A stretch of DNA of 64,000 bases from Rugalucina vietnamica. Taxonomy: Eukaryota; Mollusca; Bivalvia; Lucinida; Lucinidae. The stretch lies in assembly GCA_964017185.1 (NCBI GenBank), contig OZ024870.1:58096312-58160311 (forward strand), written 5' to 3'. Positions within the stretch are counted from its first letter, which is position 1, and each line of letters opens with the position of its first letter. A program made the translations under genes and the position numbers. The notes below the pieces were generated by a model. That model was not told where the DNA came from, made no database searches, and worked only from the letters and a program-made list of their open reading frames with translations. Below are positions 1 to 10,492 of this stretch, in pieces.

Positions 1-1672
1 TGCTCATTCTACTATTTTGCTAACTTTACCATTTCATTCTGTGAGCAGAATGGGCAGAATGGGAAAATCGACAAAGACATTTTCATTCTGCTCATTCTGC
101 TATTTTGCTAACTTTACCTTTCATTCTGTCAGCAGAATGGGCAGAATGGAAAAATCGACAAAGACATTTTCATTCTGCTCATTCTGCCCATTCTGCTATT
201 TTGCTAACTTTACCGTTTCATTCTGCCAGCAGAATGGGCAGAATGGGCAGAATGAGAAAATCGACAAAGGCATTTTCATGTTGCTCATTCTGCTATTTTG
301 CTCACTTTACCGTTTCATTCTGCCAGCAGAATGGGCAGAATGGGCAGAATGGGAAAATCGACAAAGACATTTTCATTCTGCTCATTCTGCTCATTATGCT
401 ATTTTGCTAACTTTACCGTTTCATTCTGCCAGCAGAATGGGCAGAATGAGAAAATCGACGAAGACATTTTCATTCTGCTCATTCTGCCAGTTTGCTAACT
501 TTACCATTTCATTCTTCTCATTCTGCTATTTTGCTAACCGTTTCATTCTGCCAGCAGAATGGGCAGAATGAGAAAATCGACAAAGACATTTTCATGGTTG
601 CTCATTCTGCTATTTTGCTAACTTTACCATTTCATTCTGTGAGCAGAATGGGCAGAATGGGCAGAATGGGAAAATCGACAAAGACATTTTCATTCTGCTC
701 ATTCTGCTATTTTGCTAACTTTACCGTTTCATTCTGTCAGCAGAATGGGCAGAATGGGAAAATCGACAAAGATATTTTCATTCTGCTCATTCTGCTCACT
801 CTGCTATTTTCCTAACTTTACCGTTTCATTCTGCCAGCAGAATGGGCAGAATGGGCAGAATGAGAAAATCGACAAAGACATTTTCATGTTGCTTATTCTG
901 CTATTTTGCTAACTTTACCGTTTCATTCTGCCAGCAGAATGGGCAGAATGGGAAAATCGACAAAGACATTTTCATTCTGCTCATTCTGCTATTTTGCTAA
1001 CTTTACCGTTTCATTCTGCCAGCAGAATGGGCAGAATGAGAAAATCGACGAAGACATTTTCATTCTGCTCATTCTGCCAGTTTGCTAACTTTACCATTTC
1101 ATTCTGCTATTTTGCTAACTTTACCGTTACATTCTGCCAGCAGAATGGGCAGAATGAGAAAATCGACGAAGACATTTTCATTCTGCTCATTCTGCCAGTT
1201 TGCTAACTTTACCATTTCATTCTGCTATTTTGCTAACTTTACCGTTACATTCTGCCAGCAGAATGGGCAGAATGAGAAAATCGACAAAGACATTTTCATG
1301 TTGCTCATTCTGCTATTTTGCTAACTTTACCGTTTTATTCTGCCAGCAGAATGGGCAGAATGGGCAGAATGGGAAAATCGACAAAGACATTTTCATTCTG
1401 CTCATTCTGCTATTTTGCTAACTTTACCGTTTCATTCTGCCAGCAGAATGGGCAGAATGAGAAAATCGACGAAGACATTTTCATTCTGCTCATTCTGCCA
1501 GTTTGCTAACTTTACCATTTCATTCTGCTCATTCTGCCAGTTTGCTAACTTTACCATTTTATTCTGCTCATTCTGCCAGTTTGCTAACTTTACCATTTCG
1601 TCCTACTCATTCTGCCAGTTTGCTAACTTTACCATTTCGTTCTGCTCATTCTGCCAGTTTGCTAACCGACTT
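1..1672. repeat. Minisatellite array, about 90-100 bp unit with 9-10 bp subrepeats
   Basis: About 15 tandem copies of a unit built from CATTCTGCTCATTCTG, a TTTTGCTAACTTTACC segment, a (CAGAATGGG)n block and an AAAATCGACAAAGACATTTTC segment. Unit length varies because the CAGAATGGG and CATTCTGCT subrepeats change in number. The last part (about 1500-1668) changes to a shorter 39 bp unit repeated about four to five times. CATTCTGCC and GGGCAGAATG are mutual reverse complements, so each unit can fold. The long open frames here are by-products of the periodicity; they encode F/C/S-rich low-complexity peptides and I do not treat them as genes. The array is cut by the window start. Confidence 0.95.
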
Positions 1673-1679
1673 TTACAAA

Positions 1680-2259
1680 ACATACCCCTTCTGACGAAAT
1701 CCAGACAACATGAACTTCATTTAATATGAATAGTTGTCGTGAGGTTTGTCGACGTTGCTGCTAAAGTACTGGGGCCGAGGTTATAAAACATTTTTCATGC
1801 TCAGCTTAGCTGAAACTAGAGGCGGGGTGATTGGTTGCAAACATAATAGCGATACAGACAACTGCAGCAGAAGTGTTCCGTCGTAGACAAAATACAATTC
1901 ATCCGCCGAGAAAGCAGCGCGAACGTGTACATATTGTCCATACCCCATCTTTTAGGCACTTCCTTTTTGTTTTCAAAATCACCCAATTCTGAAACAGCTT
2001 TTATGCATTCAAAAAGTCTTAAAACGTGGCTGCATTTTCTTTTTCCTTTTTTCTTTTCTTTTCTTTTTTTTTTTTAATCTCTCTTATGTCCAAAAATTAT
2101 CGCGAATATGCATTTTGCATGTACAAGAACCCTTCAAATTGAAAATCTGTCAAATCTATGGAAAAAATCAGTAAGCTTTTGGGCCTTTGTGGAAAAGGCT
2201 GTTAATTCGGTTAACCGTATGTTATCTTTGTATCATTACCTTATTGTCAGTTTGATTAT
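1680..2259. other. No recognised feature
   Basis: Unique-looking AT-rich DNA after the minisatellite, with a T-rich tract near 2040-2076. I see no convincing coding sequence, RNA gene or repeat boundary. Confidence 0.5.
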
Positions 2260-3578
2260 CATCACGAAAACATGTCCAATTAATGTATACCCCCCTTGAA
2301 CCCCACTTTTATATGGTAAAATGGGACTTGCAGGTGTTTATACTGACTGACAAAAGAAACGCTACAACACGGGTATGTCGATAATGTACATCCCAACCAA
2401 GGAATGCTAAAAGCGCTTTTACGAAAACATGTTTTCGTGATTCAATTGGCACGATAACGACAAACTTGAAATTTTGCAACACCTATGCAAGCTACACATT
2501 ATCAGTGTTCAGAAAAACACTCTACATTTAAGTTTTTGAATAGCTGAAACGTCACGTCTCAACAACGTCAGCAGTTAGCGAGCCAATGGTGTACTTGGTG
2601 CTGCTCTTCCCCTAAGTTACGAAGTCATACGCTTCGGTATACACCAAACCATAACAAATCGACTTGCAATCATACTGGCAACGGCCTTAACCATCGACGA
2701 CCACCAAAGATCTCGGGGGCCATGAGTTACGTCACAGGTGCATGATCACTACATTTGATTACGTCATTTACGCATTAGCTTTGCAAATTGTGTAATGATT
2801 GCTGCACATCGTTCCTGTTGTCTTTGGATTAGTTCGAGAAAAGTTTTACGTTGACTTGCAGCAGTTGATTCACGTCCACGTAGGCCAAATCGTGCTCCTT
2901 GTCTAACGCACCGTAACTTACGTCAACGCATACAATACGGAGTTTCGCAGGCGAAACAACATTGACTTTACTCCTGGTGTAACCATAACAATCCCTGTCG
3001 CCAAATCTTCACAGTTAAAGCTCTTATGGCATCTTTGGATAGAAGGACCCGCAAACGTCAACAGCAGCCACAAGACACTGAATGACCCGCGAACTGCCTA
3101 AACGGAATATTCGTAGCGCATTCGCGTATTCCACATTCGTCAATTAACCGTCTAATACCCCTAAATGTATTTTCGGAGTGCTTTTGTGATGACTAAAATG
3201 GTGATTTACCAATATCTGGATTATTGTGAAATGCGTTTTACGGGTAGCTTGACGTCGGACGCTATTGTTCAAAAACTGAAGGCGATATCGACATCAAATT
3301 CATGTTGTTGAATGCAAGATTATCTCTTGTCAATTGAATCAAATTTGTTTTGAAATAAATAAGATAGTTTAAATTAATTTCTTAAAGTAACAGCTGTAGA
3401 GTTTCTTTTGTCCGTCAGTATATTTTTCTTATTTTTTTTTCTCCAAAACATAGATGAGGAGATTCTAATGTGTACCCATAATTTATGTTTTGAGCAAAAA
3501 TAAGAATACTGAAAAAATCACTTATTTTTGCAACATTGAAAATCGCTGTATATATTGGATGGGCGTGTTTTCGTAATG
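2260..3578. mobile_element. Family P palindrome-bearing TIR element, split by a mariner-type MITE
   Basis: The outer ends are CATCACGAAAACATGTCC (from 2260) and its diverged reverse complement GGGCGTGTTTTCGTAATG (to 3578). They match the ends of better preserved copies at 9492-9774, 18447-18714, 18773-19058 and 31354-31615. Internal family landmarks are also present: a GTATACCCCC...CCCCACTTTTATAT block near 2285-2320, and CAAAACATAGAT with AAAAATAAGAA near 3440-3520. The element is interrupted by a separate element at 2341-3420. Confidence 0.8.
2341..3420. mobile_element. Mariner/Tc1-type non-autonomous element (about 1.08 kb)
   Basis: Inverted ends TACTGACTGACAAAAGAAAC (left) and the reverse complement of TACTGACGGACAAAAGAAAC (right), flanked by TA on both sides (2339-2340 and 3421-3422), as expected for IS630/Tc1/mariner insertion. 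No transposase frame is visible, so it would be mobilised in trans. It sits inside a family P element and is therefore younger than it. Confidence 0.8.
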
Positions 3579-3774
3579 TTAATACCCACGTTGGGTTTTA
3601 GAGCTGGACTTTGGTTCTGATTGCATCAGTTCCTGATCATTGCTATTTTTTCACCATATTGTGAGTGCTGACTCTCACTACCGATAATCATCCCCATCGC
3701 ATCGGGAATGTGTCGGCGACTTCTCACAATTTGTGTCTTGTTAAATAATAGCCATCTCAGAAACGCAGAAATTG

Positions 3775-4415
3775 TGTTTGTTTGAATTAATGTTTGATTT
3801 AAGTTTTAACGTCCAAGTCAACAGCAATGGTCATGTCGGGAAGTTACCTCCATTTAATGGGACTTTTATCCAACATTAAGATGTCATGACACTCAAAATG
3901 TGCTTCATAAATATAACCACCCAAGCGAACCAATAAGTCTTACATGTATGGGTGGGTTGACTAAACCACTTTTCCTGGGCAGGCTCAGACTTGAGCGGTT
4001 AACCAGTAATCAGATGGTCGGTCAGTAGTTTAGAAGCTTTGCTTGGAGGCACAAGCAGCCTATCATGTGTTTGTTTGTTTGAATTAATGTTTGAATAAAT
4101 GCTTTACATCCAAGTCAACAGCAATGTTCATGTCGGATAGTTACCTCCATTTTATGGGACTTTCATCCAACATTGGGATGTCATTACCATGACTCAAAAT
4201 GTGCTTTATAAATATAATCACCCAAGCAACCCAATAAGTCTTATACATACATGTATGTTTGGATAGGTTGACTAAACCTCTTTTCTTGGGCAGGCTCAGA
4301 CTTAAGGTTAACCAGTAATCAGATGGTCGGTCAATAGTTTAGAAGATTGGCCTGTTTTTGTTTTGTTTTGTTTTTCTCCTAGGCACCATATTCCCACCCG
4401 ACCACCCTTGAAACA
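3775..4415 (-). repeat. Two adjacent copies of a SINE-like repeat with (CAAA)n tail
   Basis: Copies at about 3775-4070 and 4072-4415 both read, on the plus strand, from a TTTGTTTG tract through GTCCAAGTCAACAGCAATG, a TACCTCCATTTTATGGGAC-like block, then GGCAGGCTCAGACTT, TAACCAGTAATCAGATGG and the GGCACAAGCAGCC region. The (TTTG)n side is the tail in minus orientation. The same family recurs at 11825, 17471, 17820, 49715, 62490, 63045 and 63868. No protein is encoded. Assignment to SINEs is inference from length, tail and copy number. Confidence 0.75.
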
Positions 4416-5170
4416 CGTATTTTCGGTCTGCATTTGAATGTTTGTAAAGTGTCCAGAAAAACAGATCTACAGGTAATGTGAAGGAAAATGACAAATTCAG
4501 AAGAATTGCCCACCGGCAAAACTATGTAGCAGAACGGTACCAAACAGCAAAAGTATAGTAAATGGAAAAAGAGAAAAAAAAAAAGTAAAAAAAAAAAAAA
4601 ACAACACGTACTTGTTACACTGACTTCACTATAATGTGTAAAGAGGTACACACAGTACTGGTCCGACCGCTCCGACCCATTTCAGACAGAAAGGCAAAGA
4701 ACCTGTGCAGAATTTTATTCGACGAAAACCAGCTTTTCAATCCATTTCAAAGAATGTAAAAAGGTACACCCCTAAGCAACACATGTAGAAAAACTGTTTG
4801 CATAATTTTTGTATTACGTGTTTAAATGAATGGAAAATAACCCGGTAAGTTTCTGCAAATGCTTGTCAGAAAACGGTATACAAAATGTTATAATAAAATG
4901 TTTTAACGAACTTTAAATATTTATTGAAACAAAGAAACTTGGCGTCTCAGTTGGCCACTTCGCCGGCGCGACGATCCCAATACTGTTCTACTGTGAATCT
5001 TCACGATAAACCTTCAGATCTGATTATTCTGTATATCTCTCTGTTGTACTTTGTCGCCTGACATACGTGTTTGGGAAAGGGCCAGTCATCTAGCTCTTTA
5101 AACGTGTTATCGAAAAAAAACTGTTTTGTGATGTTTCGTGACTGGTGCCTATGTGCCCCTGTTATGCTAA
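4416..5170. other. No recognised gene
   Basis: AT-rich DNA with A-rich tracts at about 4566-4602. A minus-strand open frame over 4379-4651 arises from these homopolymers and a repeat and is not supported as a gene. Confidence 0.5.
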
Positions 5171-5260
5171 CCCAACAGGCACATGACGTCAGATCGACGT
5201 CGATGCGACGTCATGACGTCGCATCGACGTTGATATGACGTCATTCTGACGTCCGCTGGG
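5171..5260. mobile_element. Short fold-back element made of TGACGTCA units (copy 1)
   Basis: Imperfect palindrome with ends CCCAACAGGCACATGACG and a reverse-complementary CGTCCGCTGGG end. The interior is a succession of TGACGTCA and CGACGTCGA motifs. A second copy lies at 6845-6957, so the two bracket the sulfotransferase exons. TGACGTCA is the classic CREB/ATF site, but there is no evidence here that it works as one. Confidence 0.75.
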
Positions 5261-5703
5261 TACTTGGCATTTCGGTATATATTCCAACATACACGTAAAA
5301 CGTCTCCCTTACTTAGGATTGAGTCTATTGATATGGCACTAGTGTCATATCTTTTCTTGTTAAAATAATGCTAATCAGTGACCGTTTATAAAGCGGCGAC
5401 TAAAGTGATCAACACGTGATTAAAATTGATTTTTGTGTTCTGGTGTTCGGCATAACCAGTCGGCAAATTGACCATGGTTTTCTTAAAGAGCGTACTCAGT
5501 GTTCTAGGGTATGTGCACTTTACTCCGTGGAATTTCATTCAGTTTTTAGAAAACAATGACCGATTTGCTTACTGATTCTGTCCGAATAATAATAAATAAT
5601 AACTGATTTTAAGTCACGTGACTGTCCACCTAGGACATGTGTCCTGTAATTTCGAGAATTTATACAAGCGAGAACGTATATAAACTTCTAAGCATTTTTA
5701 TGT
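5261..5703. other. Downstream flank of the minus-strand sulfotransferase gene
   Basis: Presumed 3' untranslated and intergenic DNA of the gene ending at 5704. No canonical AATAAA on the minus strand is seen close to the stop codon. Confidence 0.4.
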
Positions 5704-6564
5704 TTACTGGTTAACGACATGAAACAAGTCAACTGGCATTGGATACCCAAACAATTTATAATCATTTTCATACAATTTAAAAAGGGCAACCAGTTGCTTT
5801 GCTTGTAAAGTGCTGTAATACGACTCGATTGTTTCTTCTGAGCGTTGGTAAGTATCCTCCCTCTCAGGGAATGATGGTATTTGGTCCTCAACCGCCATTT
5901 CCTTAAGTAAAAGTCTTGTGTCGGTCGCGATCGACTCAAATTTTCCGATGAAATCGTATTGAACGTGACAAGGATTGCAAAGTTCATACACAGGAGTCCA
6001 ATGTTGATCCCACGTTTCTGAACTCATGTTGAATTTGATCAGAAATTGTACAAATTCACTAAAGGTCACATCATTTTCGTAAACAAATGAAGACTGTGAC
6101 GAGTTCTGCCGAAACATCTGAGCTATATGTCGCCCAAACTTCTTTTGGAAATGGTGATTGTTGTTAATAAATTTACTCCTGAAAGCCGACAGTAATCGCA
6201 TTAGTGGCTCTCGTACGAAAACAACTTTTGTATAATTTTTCAGTCTATATTCCCTTTCCTTTGAAGAAAATGAACTTAGTAAAGTGTGTAAATGTGCTCC
6301 GTGTACTGACTCCTTGGTTAGATTTAACGGGTTTGAGACATTTATTCTTCCCGTCAAGAAAAGAAAAATCCGCTTTAAATTTGTGCAAGCAACTTTCGGA
6401 ACGAAGCAATAGATTGTCCTCTGTTTATCATTAACAATTAGATGGTCGAGTGTTAACTGTGAAAGATTCCTGAAGGAGTAACCTTTATCGCGCAATTTCT
6501 GACATTCTCTGCTGAGCTGTGTAGATCGCAGTATCATTTTTGACGCCAATTGGGATGAACTATT
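5704..6564 (-). CDS. Carbohydrate sulfotransferase (CHST11/CHST8-14-like), terminal catalytic exon
   Basis: Encodes the catalytic domain of a Golgi type II membrane sulfotransferase of the HNK-1/chondroitin 4-O family (Sulfotransfer_2), which moves sulfate from PAPS to GalNAc or related sugars. About 286 residues are read from a strong acceptor (TTTCTTATTTCAG, ending at 6565) to TAA at 5704-5706. Seen directly: the 5'-phosphosulfate loop VPKVACTNLKR, the 3'-phosphate site FVREPLMRLLSAFRSKF, the family block HWTPVYELCNPCHVQYDFIGKFE, and the C-terminal YSTLQAKQLVALFKLYENDYKLFGY. These align by eye best with chondroitin 4-O-sulfotransferases. N-glycosylation sequons are present. The reading frame stays open upstream of the acceptor, but that stretch lacks family character, so I place the exon start at the acceptor. 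The N-terminal anchor must lie in an upstream exon. The exact paralogue (CHST11, 12, 9 or 14) cannot be fixed by eye. Confidence 0.9.
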   Translation of the reverse strand, partial: NSSSQLASKMILRSTQLSRECQKLRDKGYSFRNLSQLTLDHLIVNDKQRTIYCFVPKVACTNLKRIFLFLTGRINVSNPLNLTKESVHGAHLHTLLSSFSSKEREYRLKNYTKVVFVREPLMRLLSAFRSKFINNNHHFQKKFGRHIAQMFRQNSSQSSFVYENDVTFSEFVQFLIKFNMSSETWDQHWTPVYELCNPCHVQYDFIGKFESIATDTRLLLKEMAVEDQIPSFPEREDTYQRSEETIESYYSTLQAKQLVALFKLYENDYKLFGYPMPVDLFHVVNQ

Positions 6565-6664
6565 CTGAAATAAGAAAGAAAATATCTTTGAATATGTCTT
6601 GAAAGATAACGTCGATAAGCGCATAATTTGCATGATTATCTTTAAAATGCATCGCATCATATAC

Positions 6665-6742
6665 TGTTTGTAATCGAAAATGTACATTTTCAAGATCAAG
6701 TGATTTAGATGAAACGCCACATCCAGTGTAGAAAACTGATTT
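6665..6742 (-). CDS. Possible upstream small exon of the same sulfotransferase gene
   Basis: A 78-base (26-codon) block on the minus strand lies between an acceptor-like TTTTGTTTTTTGCAG and a donor-like GTATATG. It starts and ends in phase 0 and joins in frame with the catalytic exon at 6564. It would encode KSVFYTGCGVSSKSLDLENV and a few more residues of stem region. The phase agreement is supportive, but the donor is not a strong consensus and the stem region of this family is too variable to recognise. Confidence 0.4.
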
Positions 6743-6844
6743 CTGCAAAAAACAAAATCCCACAATCCCCGATGAAACTGCAAAAACAGTCAATTTCCAC
6801 TTTTCCCACTATTAGTTTACGGAATCGTGAACTTGCCGTAGCAA

Positions 6845-6957
6845 CCCAGCGGGCACATGACGTCAAAATGACGTCATATCAACGTCTATGTGACTTCGTG
6901 ACGTCATATCACATCGACGTCGATACGACGTCATTCTGACGTCATGTGCCTGCTGGG
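6845..6957. mobile_element. Short fold-back element made of TGACGTCA units (copy 2)
   Basis: The ends CCCAGCGGGCACATGACGTC and the reverse complement of CCCAGCAGGCACATGACGTC form terminal inverted repeats of about 20 bp around repeated TGACGTCA and CGACGTCG motifs. It is the same family as 5171-5260. It lies about 100 bp upstream of the last visible exon candidate of the minus-strand gene. Confidence 0.8.
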
Positions 6958-7092
6958 AATAGCTTCATCACCGAGGGAAACCGGTTGTACCGATGTCTGA
7001 GGGTGTTCGCTATCGGAGGTTAACAAAGACTCGCATGCAGAAACAGGGTCTGAATTTATTCATTCTTATCTCATATATTTTACTTCTTGAGA

Positions 7093-7095
<3 letters not shown>

Positions 7096-7145
<50 letters not shown>

Positions 7146-7160
7146 GACAGACAGACAGAG
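7096..7160. repeat. (CA)n followed by (CAGA)n microsatellite
   Basis: About 22 CA dinucleotides (7096-7141) followed by CAGA tetranucleotides to about 7160. Frames through it give TH-rich peptides that are not genes. Confidence 0.95.
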
Positions 7161-7214
7161 AGAACAGGTCGTCTGGACAGAGACTGTTGAGGGCTCGTTG
7201 TGCGTTAAATGTTT

Positions 7215-7950
7215 TAGATCTGTGTCCGCTTTGGGTTTTGTGGTTTCAGATAAGATTTTTTTTTCATGTATTTCCTATAGCAGATAATGGCGCCCCCCGG
7301 GGCGTAGCCTGTATGGACCCTAGGGACATGGTTGACTGGATTTATAAAGCTCTGGGTCTTGTGGTATCGGAGAAGATTTTTATGTTGTTTTTTTTTTCCA
7401 TTGTAAGGCTATGGATTCCGAAGCAAATGAACCCCGTGGAGAGGCCATTTTTGACCCAAGGGACATGATTAGCAGGATATGTAAAGATTCACATAACAAT
7501 GGTGCATACTAAATGTAGAAGCTTTGGGTCTTGTGGTTTCAGAGAAGAAGATTTTTCATGTATTTCCCTTTATAAGCCTATGGCAGATAACGACGCCTCC
7601 GGGCATGGCCTGTATGGACCCCAGGGACATGGTTGGCAAGATTTATAAAGAGGACCACTACAAATTGCTACACACAAAATATGAAAGCTCTGGGCCTTGT
7701 GTTTTCGGAGAAGATTGTTTTAAAGATGTTCCCATTGTAAGTCTATGGGAACTATCTGCTGCCATGAGGACCACAATTTTGATACAATCTGCTTCAAAAC
7801 CTAATGCAGTCAATCCCCCTATCCAGTGATGGTTCACATAAAATTTGATCAAGATTGGCCCACTAGCTTCTGAGATATTCTTCTTTGAAATTGTAAACGG
7901 ACGGACGACGGACGCCTGCCTATCCTATAAGCTCAACTGCGACCTTACAT
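7215..7950 (-). mobile_element. Tandem-unit element, HINE-like, minus orientation
   Basis: Four or so degenerate tandem units carry GCTCTGGGTCTTGTGGTTTC, GAGAAGATTTTT, CCTATGGCAGATAA and GGGACATGGTTG. They are followed at 7895-7940 by ACGGACGACGGACGCCTG and CTATCCTATAAGCTCA, which is the reverse complement of the start signature (GAGCTTATAGGAT...GCGTCCGTC) of the larger HINE-like elements further along. Open frames in the units are short and inconsistent between copies. Confidence 0.6.
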
Positions 7951-8040
7951 CCACTCGGTCATCTCTCTTGAATCCCTCAAAAATAAGTTGTAATTTATGC
8001 TCGTCGATGGAATGCAGCCAAAGAGCAAGGTCTGCGAAAT

Positions 8041-8042
8041 CA

Positions 8043-8080
<38 letters not shown>

Positions 8081-8081
8081 G
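8041..8081. repeat. (ATT)n microsatellite
   Basis: About 13 ATT triplets. The isoleucine or leucine runs in overlapping frames are artefacts of it. Confidence 0.95.
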
Positions 8082-8287
8082 CAGGATTTGCTAATCCATT
8101 ATTTCTGCCATTATTGATTATTTTATAATTTGCATTAATAAACGAGAAAATATATTGGGGTTTTCTAGTATTGAGAGGAACGTCGAAAAAGCTCGATGCA
8201 CGACATTTCATCGAAAATGTGTATTGTATAAAATGTAACTTCAAAAAATTCACCGAAAAATTTTGAGATTTATTCCGTAGAAGACTA

Positions 8288-8448
8288 GCGTCAAAAGATC
8301 GACGAGTCTACTAAGTAGCACGTGATAGGATATTCGGATTGTAACAATATAAATATTTACCATGCGTGAAACCGAAGACTAACGAAAAACTTGAGGCACT
8401 GATTTGCCTTTCACGTGCTACTCCATAGACACATCGATCGCCGATGTT
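8288..8448. mobile_element. Small MITE with GCGTCAAAAGATCGACGAG ends (diverged)
   Basis: The left arm GCGTCAAAAGATCGACGAG...AGCACGTGATAGG is mirrored by CCTTTCACGTGCTACTCC... and a diverged GCGATCG end near 8440. A better preserved copy is at 43328-43500. Confidence 0.6.
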
Positions 8449-9491
8449 GCGTACCACTGCGTAACGCCAAAAAAAGACGTCAATTTACTTCCTTGTAATA
8501 TTTCGACCGGCTTTCAAATGGGTTCGTTTTCCCATTGCAAACAAAAATATTCGCCTTTTAGAATGCTTTAGGTATCTTTTCATCCTTTGTTTTTAACTTC
8601 GTAAAATGACTACATATGAACTAAATAAAAGGACTGTAAGAAGCCTACGATAAGGGTCATTTTATAATAATTTGCGTAGGTCGACCTGGGACGTCATTGA
8701 TGTCGTTTTTGCACGTGTGACATCGTGGCTAGACATTTATATTTTTTTGCTCTAAATCAGCTGCGCATCACAAAACAATAAACTATACATCAACAGACAG
8801 ATTTTGCAAAGGACTTTTACGGACTGGCATTGAAATACATCACCGGCAAAAGTTTAGTCAGTGAAAATACATGTTAAATCCCTTTCGGACAATTTAAATC
8901 GCTATAGCTTCAAAACTCCTCTATAGTTTAGGATTAAAAATACAAATCATAAAACTGTGAATAAAACCTAACATTTCTTACAAAAATGATTGAAATATCG
9001 CACGTGTTTTTGCCATAGTGCATATATCAATTTCCGTTCTTATTTCAAATGAAAGGGAGGTAATCTAAAAGCACTGAATATTTGACTTGTTATTTTGAAT
9101 TTTGAAACGAGCCTTGACGCCTTCATCACCAAATTACTAAAATGTGTTCAAATTTTAACGTTATGTCCGGGGGTCAAAGTACGTTAATTAAATTCTGATT
9201 GACCAGTAGGAAGATAATTTCATTTCTTATTATGTTTGCAATTACTTTTTGTTTTATAATGAAATGGAATAATTTCAGTACAATTACCTATCAAGCCAAA
9301 TTGCCGCTGGATCATTCTACAATAGCTATGTACAAGTTTTAAAACTTATCTTTATAATCAACATAAATTAAAAAGAGTGCATGATTCCTTTACACTTAAA
9401 TAAAGTATAGGACGACGACCAATCTTAACACCCCATCTACAATGCCCGACCAAGTACGAAATCAATGTACAGGCGGCTCGCATTATCACAA
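8449..9491. other. No recognised feature
   Basis: AT-rich DNA of about 1 kb. I find no gene, RNA or repeat family member I can support. Confidence 0.5.
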
Positions 9492-9774
9492 CATTACGAA
9501 AACTTGTCCATGCAATATACAGAGATTTTTTAGCTTAAAAAATTGAAAATTTTTACCTAAAAAAAATGATATTTTTCTTATTTTTGCTCAAAACATAGAT
9601 TGTGGGTACACGTTAGAACCGCCTCGGCGAGGCGGTTCTAACGAGTACCCACAATCTATGTTTTGGAGCAAAAATAAGAAAAATAGGTACATGTATACCT
9701 TTGCAAACCCCAGTTATTCTATATAAAAGTGGGGTTTAAGGGGGTAAACATTGCACGGACAAGTTTTCCTGATG
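9492..9774. mobile_element. Family P palindrome-bearing TIR element, best preserved copy
   Basis: The terminal inverted repeats are CATTACGAAAACTTGTCC and, from the right end, CATCAGGAAAACTTGTCC. At its centre is a nearly perfect palindrome of about 110 bp (9575-9690): TTTTTGCTCAAAACATAG... folds onto ...CTATGTTTTGGAGCAAAAA around the core GCCTCGGCGAGGC. The right side carries CCCC...TATATAAAAGTGGGG, another small inverted repeat. It has no coding capacity. Confidence 0.85.
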
Positions 9775-10492
9775 ACATTGCATAGCTCTAGACTACCGTT
9801 TACGTCGAAAACCGGTCCCAATCTTTTTCCCAATATGTTCTTTGTATTTCAACAGCGCATAACTCACGCTCCGCCCAAATCGACAAAACGGGTAAGTCGA
9901 GATTAGTTCCATTTCCCGGTTGTCAAAGTTTAGTTGATTTTACGATGCATAACTACAATGTACTCATGAAAAGTAGGTCGGCATGCATACATACATACAG
10001 TATTCGATAATTGGTGTTTGGGCGGTCTATCTATTGTTTCAACAAGTTGTTTGAGCTTAACATCTTTAAGCGATCTCAGTTTTCCATTCTTGCTTTCAAT
10101 GGTAAGCTATATCTTCTCATAATTAGCGTCAAAATAAAAAGGTATCCATTTACCAGTGTCGGTCACGATTCCTACATTATAGCTTCTGACGATATACAAT
10201 TTTGATAGCTATGGCACCACGAATTGGTTAACTCGTGATACTGATAACTCGAAGTGATGCTAGGTCCTTTTGATTACGAGTTAAAGACAGTGTGGACTGT
10301 AATTTAAAAAAAAAATGTCCTAAATTGTAAAGATTGAAAATGTTCAGTCGATAAAGTTTGCTATATTTCTCAGTTTTACTCAAAACATAAACTGTGGATA
10401 CACAAAACCCTTGTATCGTTGTGATCCGGTCAAACCCAGTCACTCATTCGCCAATTATATAGGAAAACTCACCCGTAGCGGTTTACAAAAAA

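Noticed and set aside
17-1729. Series of open frames rich in F, C, S and N
   Set aside because: They follow the minisatellite period, occur in all three forward frames and have no domain or start context.
7087-7290. Open frames with poly-TH or poly-HT
   Set aside because: Translation of the (CA)n microsatellite.
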